The notes beneath the pieces were generated by a model. The model had not been told where the DNA came from. It saw only the letters and a program-made list of their open reading frames with translations, and searched no databases. A stretch of DNA of 64,000 nucleotides from Anodontia alba (lineage: Eukaryota > Mollusca > Bivalvia > Lucinida > Lucinidae). Made by a program: the position numbers and the translations under genes. Where the stretch lies: contig OZ024829.1 in assembly GCA_964016985.1 (NCBI GenBank), positions 73,912,110 through 73,976,109 on the forward strand, written 5' to 3'. Below, piece after piece: positions 57,530 to 64,000 of this stretch (the stretch's first letter is position 1; every line of letters begins with the position of its first letter).

Positions 57530-58372
57530 GAAATGATAATACCCCGCCATTATCATGTCGTGGGCAGGTAACTCTGTCAAAAACTGATGAAATTTGCCCA
57601 TAAGCAATCCCTAAGCAGATCTCAACAATATTGATGCACATATCTAATTTGGTGAAAATCCATTGAGATTTACTCAAGTTATTGTCCTGAAAGTAAAATA
57701 CGAATGTATTGCGGGCAGATAACTCTGTCAAATATGGACGATTTGCCCATTAGCAATCTTAAAGCACATCACCACAGTATCAATGCAATGCACATACCAA
57801 GTTTGGTGAAAATCCATTGATATTTACTAAAGTTATCATCCAGAAATGAAAATATGAACATGTCGCAGGCAGATAACTCTGTCAAAAATTGACGAAATTT
57901 GCCCAACAGCAATCCCAAACCAGATCTTCACAATCTCAATGCACACACCGAGTTTGGTGAAAATCAACTGATATTTACTAAAGTTATCAAAATGAAATGA
58001 AATTCAGGCATATCGCAGGCAGATAACTCTGTCATAAATTGATGAAATTTGCCCATTAACAATGCCACACCAGATCTCTACAATATCAATGTTTACACCA
58101 AATCTGGTGAAAATCCATTAACATTTACTCAAGTTATCATCCAGAAATGAAAATACGGATGGACGTATGACAGCTGGATGGACGAACTGTTGGACATTCT
58201 TACAAGAGGTACGTTATGAGGTTATTCCTTTGATCTTTCTTTGATCTTCTTTAACCCCACAACTACAATTTTTACCTATTTGTCAACCCCACAACACAAT
58301 TTTTCACCCACAATGACAGAATAAACAAGACACCAATACAAATGCTAACCTCCAAATGTACCTGGCATATGT

Positions 58373-58403
<31 letters not shown>

Positions 58404-58455
58404 GCCAAGGGGATACCATAATAACCCGCCGCTATTGTGTGGCAGGGTATAAAAA
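57530..58455 (+). mobile_element. Complete family E element (copy 2)
   Basis: The 5' end ATAATACCCCGCC (ATACCCCGCC 57539-57548) matches the inverse of GGCAGGGTAT (58441-58450) at 9 of 10 positions. The core has monomers of about 145 bp with GGGCAGATAACTCTGTCAAA, AATTTGCCCATTAGCAATCC and CCAAGTTTGGTGAAAATCCA. A (GACA)n tract lies at 58374-58403 before the terminal hairpin ACCCGCC...GGCAGGGT and TATAAAAA. The spacing between core and end (58160-58370) is irregular. Confidence 0.82.
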
Positions 58456-58935
58456 CTAAGTCGAAAAAGGACCATAACTCGTCCAAAGTTTTGCGAATGA
58501 TTACCAATATCAAACTTGACCTGTACTTTACAATGATATATTCTTCTGCAAACTTTCAATGCATCCCTGCAAAAGTTATTGAGCAGAAACCAATATCAAC
58601 ACAACAACAAAAACTAAGTAGAAAAAGAGCCATAACTCATGCAAAATTTGGTGGATTATAACCAATATCGAACTTGACCTGTATTTTACAATGATAAACC
58701 CTTCTACAAACTTCTGATGAAATCGATACATCACTTCGAAACTTATTGAACGAAAACCAATATCTTAACCCAACAACAAAAACTAAGTCGAAAAAGGGCC
58801 ATAACTCAGCCAAAATTTGGCAGATGATAACCAATATCAAACTTGACCTGTTTTTTACAGTTATATATCTTCTGCCAACTTTGATCAAAATCAATGCATC
58901 CCTTCAAAAGTTATTGAGCGGAAACGAAAAGTGTG
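58456..58935 (+). repeat. Family C-type monomer array
   Basis: Three monomers of about 165 bp that begin AAAACTAAGTCGAAAAAGGG and CCATAACTC and carry AACTTGACCTGTATTTTACA and AAAAGTTATTGAGCGGAAAC. Same monomer as 56960-57310. Confidence 0.8.
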
Positions 58936-59103
58936 ACTGACAACTGCCCCTCTTGAATCAGCAGAAGGGAGAGAATGACCGTAGAAAATATTTCATGATC
59001 AATCTCTAGGAAAGAATGTTGCCAACCCGGCGAGGGTCAAACCTGCAACCTCCTGAACACCAGTGAGTTAGATGCGCATTGAACTAAGCCACCAAGGCTG
59101 GCA
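58936..59103 (-). mobile_element. Truncated SINE, same family as 665-974
   Basis: The segment CTTGAATCAGCAGAAG, GAAAATATTTCATGATCAAT, AGAATGTTGCC to the tRNA-like head (GGCTTAGTTCAATGCGCATC on the minus strand) aligns with 805-972. B-box-like GGTTTGACCCTC is present. The tail half is missing and no target-site duplication was found. Confidence 0.8.
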
Positions 59104-59463
59104 CAAAGTTTGTAATGATGAAAATGGCTATGTGGAGGACGAATCACTTTTTAATTACATGTAATGCATACCAAGCCTAAAGAAATGATGTTTTTACAGA
59201 ACTAAATGCAGTTATTGTGCCTTTTGAATCATATACAAGCCAAGAACAGTTTTTATTCCTGTTATCTACAAGTGACACTGAAATGTTAATGCTAGTAATG
59301 CACTGTATTGAAATATGCTTGCAGTGCTCAGGGAGATAATCAAGATGTATTTGAGTCTTAACAGAGACCCACTGATTACATTTCTTTGTTTCATTGTATA
59401 TCTAAAATGTGTAGTGATCGTTCTATGTTTGTGTTTGTCATATCTTCATCAAGATTCTTTGTT
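59104..59463. other. Unassigned sequence
   Basis: No repeat or exon is supported. The open frame 59315-59521 runs into the adjoining MITE and has no recognised domain. Confidence 0.4.
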
Positions 59464-59704
59464 AAAGGCCCCATATTCCTCAAAAACAGACATTTCTTTT
59501 TTCTTAGAAAAATTTAATTAATTGATATATAGTATTAATACGATCATAAAAAATCATTTCATTTCAAGAACGAGAGACTAATGAAATATGACAGGCTGTC
59601 AGATGCCACATTTTATGATTGTATTAATACCATATATCCATTTACAATGTATTAAACCTTTCTTGGATAACAAAATGACTATTTTTGAGGAACATGGAGC
59701 CTTT
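59464..59704. mobile_element. Complete palindromic MITE, same family as 10083-10377
   Basis: The ends AAAGGCCCCATATTCCTCAA and (reverse of the right end) AAAGGCTCCATGTTCCTCAA are inverted repeats, with arms of roughly 110 bases that include GTATTAATAC and ATCATAAAA. GACAGGCTGTCAGATGCCAC matches the copy at 10 kb. Non-coding. Confidence 0.87.
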
Positions 59705-59972
59705 CAGGACTGATACTGAATAAACTTTGACTTGACTTGACAACCAAAGTTTACCCCTGACCTTTTTCTGCCTAGTAAAGTTCAACATACCTGTATATAG
59801 CTAGAAGAATGTCATACAGACAAAAAAAAAGAAAGTGTCAAAGGGAAAGAGGAGGAGGGGGTGGTGCGGGGGGAAGAACCAATAAGTCAGTTTCTCTCCC
59901 CAACCCCTCCCCAAGATATTAAGTGATTATTGATTTACAACCAAAGTTTACCATTGACCCCAACAAGAAAAT
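59705..59972. repeat. G/C-run repeat unit, copy 1
   Basis: One unit of the repeat that recurs at 61732-62400: GTTCAACATACCTGTATATA, GCTAGAAGAATGTCATACAG, then a G-rich run, a C-rich run and TTAAGTGATTATTGATTTAC. Confidence 0.7.
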
Positions 59973-61731
59973 AAGAGTTGTCAGAAGACAATGCAGCTTG
60001 CCGGGAAGGGCTGATCGGAGAAGAAAACAATCTTTAAATATTAAAGATTAAATGCAGAACTTAAACATACAGTACAGCTTGAGTGTTTTTTCAAAATCCT
60101 CCCGAGCCGGTGGGGAGAGGATTTGAGTGGGAAGGATTAAATTTTAGTATCCCATGGTGGTTTCACCCAGACCTGTGGATCCACTATGTTCCCACAGTAA
60201 AAATGATAAAATTACTTTTGAACAGGTAAAATTCGAAGCGATTATGACAGGCAACTGAAACAGCCGCCATCTGAGATTAATGTGTCCACCTCCGAGGCAT
60301 TATTCGAGTTGTTTTTGTTTTGTTTTTTTTTCCGGGACAATGCTTGTTGATCTCCAAATAAAAGCCTCTAAGATAGCAGAAGCGCCCCTTAAAGTACCCG
60401 GATATAAGGTAAGAAATAAACAAACAGAAATATGTTATTTTTTTTCTTGTTTTATTCATTAATTCTTTTTTCTTTTCTTGTTTTTTTTTTTTTTTTTGTT
60501 TTTAATCTCTAGGTAGAAATATTTCTGTATTTATTCAGCGGCAAATCAGCCAAATGATGCATAAGCAAAATAAAGGTTCCGATTTCCTCCCCATGCTTTG
60601 TTTGTTTGATTTGGGTTTAATGTCGCTTTCAACGATCTCTCAGTCATATCACGACAGTGTCTGGATGTGACAGGGAGCTCAATGCTCACTTTTAGAGTGC
60701 TGCCTCACTGAAATATCATGCCCCAGACACTTTGACATGATATTCCACCCAGTCACATTATACTGATACTGAGCTGACCAGAGGGAGGTGGATTTTGAAA
60801 AAACACTCGAGCTGTACTGTAGCTGTAAATGACAGAGTATGACCTGACTTTGATGTTGGAAGAATGTCAAACTGAGGGATTGGGTTCAAACTGAGTGATG
60901 GGGTTCAAACTGAGGGATGGGGTATATGCCATTGAAACATCTTCCCTTAGATGGTATGGACAAACTGTGAAAGCTATATCTTACATGCTGAATCCCTTAG
61001 GTTGGTGTGGACGAAATATGAAAGCTATATCTCACATACTTCAGTAGTCATGTACACTTTTCAGAACTTTAACACATCTGTAAATGACAAAGTATGACCT
61101 GACCCTGACGTAGGCAGAAGGTCAAACTGAGGAAGGGGTGTGTACTATTGAAAGGTCTTACCGTAAGGTAGGTGTGGGCCAAATATTAAAGCAACATCTT
61201 GAATACTTCAGCAGTTACAAACACTTTTCAAAACTTAAACGCAGAACTAAAACATGGGTTTAAATGACAATGACCTGACCTTGACCTAGGCAGAAGGTCA
61301 AACTGAGGAAAGGGTGTGTGCTATTGAAAGGTCTTACCCTAACATTGATGTGGGCCAAATATTAAAGCGGTATCTTGAATACTTCAGCAGTTACAAACTT
61401 TTCAAAACTTAAACGAAGAACTCGAACATGGGCTCAACCTGACCTTGACCTAGGCAGAAGGTCAAACTGAGGAAGGGGTGTGTGCTATTGAAAGGCCTAA
61501 CCCTAAGGCTGGTGTGGGCCAAATATTAAAGCTCTATCTTGAATACTTCAGCAGTTATGTACACTTTTTCAAAACTTAAACACAATACTTAAACATGGGT
61601 GTAAATGACAAAGTAAGAACTGACCTTGACCTACATTAAGGGTCTAACTTGGGGATGGGGGTGTATGCTAACCGATGCCAACGACTGGGTGATAACACAA
61701 GCTCTCCAGTGACATAGTCCCGGCGAGCTAA
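59973..61731 (+). mobile_element. Complete family B element (copy 2), interrupted
   Basis: The 5' end has the hairpin TTGTC-AGAA-GACAA (59978-59991) and GCTTGCCGGGA (59996-60006). The 3' end TCCCGGCGAGC (61718-61728) is its inverse at 10 of 11 positions, followed by TAAAAA. The core has five to six monomers with TGACCTTGACCTAGGCAGAA. A TIR transposon occupies 60070-60819. Short duplications (AACTGAGGGATGGGGT) occur near 60890-60920. Confidence 0.87.
60070..60819. mobile_element. 750 bp TIR element with TA target site (Tc1/mariner-like)
   Basis: CAGTACAGCTTGAGTGTTTT plus about ten more bases (from 60070) is inverted at the right end (to 60819) with one mismatch. TA flanks both sides (60068-60069 and 60820-60821); the unoccupied monomer at about 35627-35640 reads CTTAAACATAGCAGAAATGA with a single TA. 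TA duplication and CAGT-type ends fit Tc1/mariner. No transposase: the interior has T-runs, an exon-like GGATATAAG|GTAAGAAAT junction near 60408, and a GATTTGGGTTTAATGTCGCT segment resembling a dispersed short repeat. Confidence 0.9.
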
Positions 61732-62573
61732 AAAAGAAAGCCCAAGGAAGGATGTGGGTGGGGGGGACCTTTCTCTGCCTAGTAGAGTTTAACATACCTG
61801 TATATAGCTAGGAGAATGTCATACAGACAAATTAAAGTCCAAGGAAGGTTGGGAGGGGAAGGGTGTAAAAAGGGGGGGAAGGAATTAACTAGTCAGTTCC
61901 CCCCCCCCCCCCACATACACAACTCCAACCCCTCTCCCCTAAACCCCCATAGATTTTAAGTGATTGTTGATTTCTCAACCAAAGTTTACCCCGCCCTTTC
62001 TCTGCATAATTAAGTTCAACATACATCTATATAGCTAGGAGAATGTCATACAGACAGAAAAACAAGTTGGGGGTGGTGGGGGTGGGGGGGGGGTGAGGGG
62101 GTTGGGGAGCCAACTAATCAATTTCTTCCCCCACCCCCACCCTAGATTTTAAGTGATTGTTGATTTCACAACCAAAATTTACCGCCCCCCCCCCCCCCCC
62201 ACCCCCCGACATTTCTCTGCATAGTAAAATTCAACATACCTGTATATGGATAGGAGACAAAAGAAAAAAAAAACAATTATAGGGGGTTGGGGTTTGGTGG
62301 GGTGGGGTGGAGTAAACAATGTCATATTTATAACAACTCTTGCTACTTCAGAAGGATATTTTATTTGATTTACCACCATATTTGATAAATATATGATCGG
62401 TTGAGTCTGCTGTTGAAAAAATCTCAGGAGGTGGGGAAGAAACAGTTTTAGGAAGAAACCAACCGGTCCATTTCTTCCCCAAAGGGAAAATTTGGAAGGA
62501 CCCTTACACCGAGATAGCGTTTCAAGTAAAAGGTAGGTTACTGTAGGAATCCCCTAGCAGAGCAGCCATAGAA
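61732..62573 (+). repeat. G/C-run tandem repeat, ~210 bp units
   Basis: Three further units with TTCAACATACCTGTATATAG, AGGAGAATGTCATACAGACA, a run of G (for example GTGGGGGTGGGGGGGG near 62075), a run of C (61900-61912, 62186-62200) and AGATTTTAAGTGATTGTTGA. The G- and C-runs on one strand could pair or form G-quadruplexes. From about 62400 to 62573 the sequence is unassigned. Confidence 0.75.
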
Positions 62574-63804
62574 GTGGTGCAAGTTAGAGCTCACCCTATC
62601 TTGGTAAATCATATGAATGGTGGGGCTTAATCTTCTCCTTTTGCTGTTTTGCTTCCCCTGGAAGGTAGGTACCCATTCTGATTCACTGCTTGGTTAACAG
62701 AGATTTTCAATCTATGGTACGAGCTTGGCTCAAACTTTCATGTGGTGCAAGTTAGAGCTTATCCTATCTTGGTAAATCATATGAATGGTGGGGCTTAATC
62801 TTCTCCTTTTGCTGTTTTGCTTCCCCTGGAAGGTAGGTACCCATTCTGATTCACTGCTTGGTTAACAGAGATTTTCAATCTATGGTCCGAGCTTGGCTCA
62901 AACTTTCATGTGGTGCAAGTTAGAGCTTATCCTATCTTGGTAAATCATATGAATGGTGGGGCTTAATCTTCTCCTTTTGCTGTTTTGCTTCCCCTGGAAG
63001 GTAGGTACCCATTCTGATTCACTGCTTGGTTAACAGAGATTTTCAATCTATGGTCCGAGCTTGGCTCAAACTTTCATGTGGTGCAAGTTAGAGCTTATCC
63101 TATCTTGGTAAATCATATGAATGGTGGGGCTTAATCTTCTCCTTTTGCTGTTTTGCTTCCCCTGGAAGGTAGGTACCCATTCTGATTCACTGCTTGGTTA
63201 ACAGAGATTTTCAATCTATGGTCCGAGCTTGGCTCAAACTTTCATGTGGTCCGAGCTTGGCTCAAACTTTCATGTGGTGCAAGTTAGAGCTCACCCTATC
63301 TTGGTAAATCATATGAATGGTGGGGCTTAATCTTCTCCTTTTGCTGTTTTGCTTCCCCTGGAAGGTAGGTACCCATTCTGATTCACTGCTCGGTTAACAG
63401 AGATTTTCAATCTATGGTCCGAGCTTGGCTCAAACTTTCATGTGGTGCAAGTTAGAGCTCACCCTATCTTGGTAAATCATATGAATGGTGGGGCTTAATC
63501 TTCTCCTTTTGCTGTTTTGCTTCCCCTGGAAGGTAGGTACCCATTCTGATTCACTGCTTGGTTAACAGAGATTTTCAATCTATGGTCCGAGCTTGGCTCA
63601 AACTTTCATGTGGTCCGAGCTTGGCTCAAACTTTCATGTGGTGCAAGTTGGAGCTCACCCTATCTTGGTAAATCATATGAATGGTGGGGCTTAATCTTCT
63701 CCTTTTGCTGTTTTGCTTCCCCTGGAAGGTAGGTACCCATTCTGATTCACTGCTCGGTTAACAGAGATTTTCAATCTATGGTCCGAGCTTGGCTCAAACT
63801 TTCA
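62574..63804 (+). repeat. 168 bp satellite, seven near-identical units
   Basis: Units start (GTGGTGCAAGTTAGAGCT) at 62574, 62742, 62910, 63078, 63274, 63442 and 63638. Most are 168 bp; units 4 and 6 are 196 bp because a 28 bp piece ending in CATGTGGT is doubled. Only a few bases vary (AGCTCACCC or AGCTTATCC; CTGCTTGG or CTGCTCGG). No open frame is conserved as a protein. The array ends inside the window. Confidence 0.97.
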
Positions 63805-64000
63805 GTGTCACAGTCAAATCCTCTAAGCGCTCAACTATGGGATAGTTTTCTTCTGATCTTTAAACAGAAATTAAACTACCTTGAGTTTGAATGCATGTAA
63901 CTTTTGAACCAGAAAAACTTTTATATGTGGTTTTCAACATTTTTGTCATCATGTCAACATATCATTAAATTGAAATATCCTAAAATTAAGTTAATGTAAA
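63805..64000. other. Unassigned sequence to window end
   Basis: Unique-looking AT-rich DNA after the satellite. No feature is supported. Confidence 0.5.

Noticed and set aside
58374..58403. (GACA)n as a free-standing microsatellite
   Set aside because: It occupies the same place (just before the 3' hairpin) as GGAC-type tracts in other elements, so it is treated as part of the family E end.
60600..60800. Independent SINE inside the TIR element at 60 kb
   Set aside because: GATTTGGGTTTAATGTCGCT resembles a dispersed mollusc repeat, but no A or B box and no target-site duplication were found, so it is left as part of the TIR element.

Overview
KIND OF ORGANISM. This is eukaryotic nuclear DNA: AT-rich, intron-like and repeat-dominated, with no operons, no long host ORFs and no bacterial signals. 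The content (tRNA-derived SINEs, a LINE 3' end, a dead DIRS/Crypton-type tyrosine recombinase, many short TIR elements, and dispersed elements built from ~110-330 bp tandem monomers between hairpin ends) suggests an invertebrate, most likely a bivalve mollusc. That assignment is inference from repeat style; no diagnostic host gene was recognised.

LAYOUT. 1-8.6 kb: tandem-core elements (families A, I, E). 8.6-11.4 kb: an island with a convincing minus-strand coiled-coil exon (9266-9373), a SINE with target-site duplication and a palindromic MITE. 10.4-18.4 kb: two inverted ~320 bp copies bracket a 5.2 kb AT-rich insertion with a perfect 30 bp TIR. 18.8-19.9 kb: tyrosine recombinase pseudogene. 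19.9-34.5 kb: nested family-A elements and monomer arrays, with a LINE 3' fragment at 33.1-33.8 kb. 34.5-35.5 kb: a plus-strand terminal exon with a poly(A) signal, a MITE with a 20 bp perfect hairpin, and a minus-strand exon. 35.5-40.1 kb: family B and A elements. 41.4-43.0 kb: a long foldback. 43.4-50.4 kb: two inversely oriented GAAATCACC arrays around palindromic modules and family F. 50.5 kb: a plus-strand exon. 52-59 kb: further tandem arrays, including families D and E. 60-61.7 kb: a family B element holding a TA-flanked TIR transposon. 62.6-63.8 kb: a near-identical 168 bp satellite.

HOW IT FITS. The host content I can support is a few short exons of unrecognised genes; exons at 35.2 and 9.3 kb share strand, coiled-coil character and compatible intron phase, so most of the window may be intron. 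The most interesting pattern is that at least six repeat families with unrelated sequence share one plan: a 5' hairpin, a short subterminal inverted repeat, a tandem monomer core, a GGAC-type microsatellite, and a 3' hairpin whose last arm is the inverted-repeat partner, followed by CTAAAA or TATAAAA. Two interruptions of dated monomer arrays give paralogous empty sites that show these are true insertions into A-rich DNA. The plan resembles Helitron/Helentron-type non-autonomous elements (pearl/HINE-like), which is inference.
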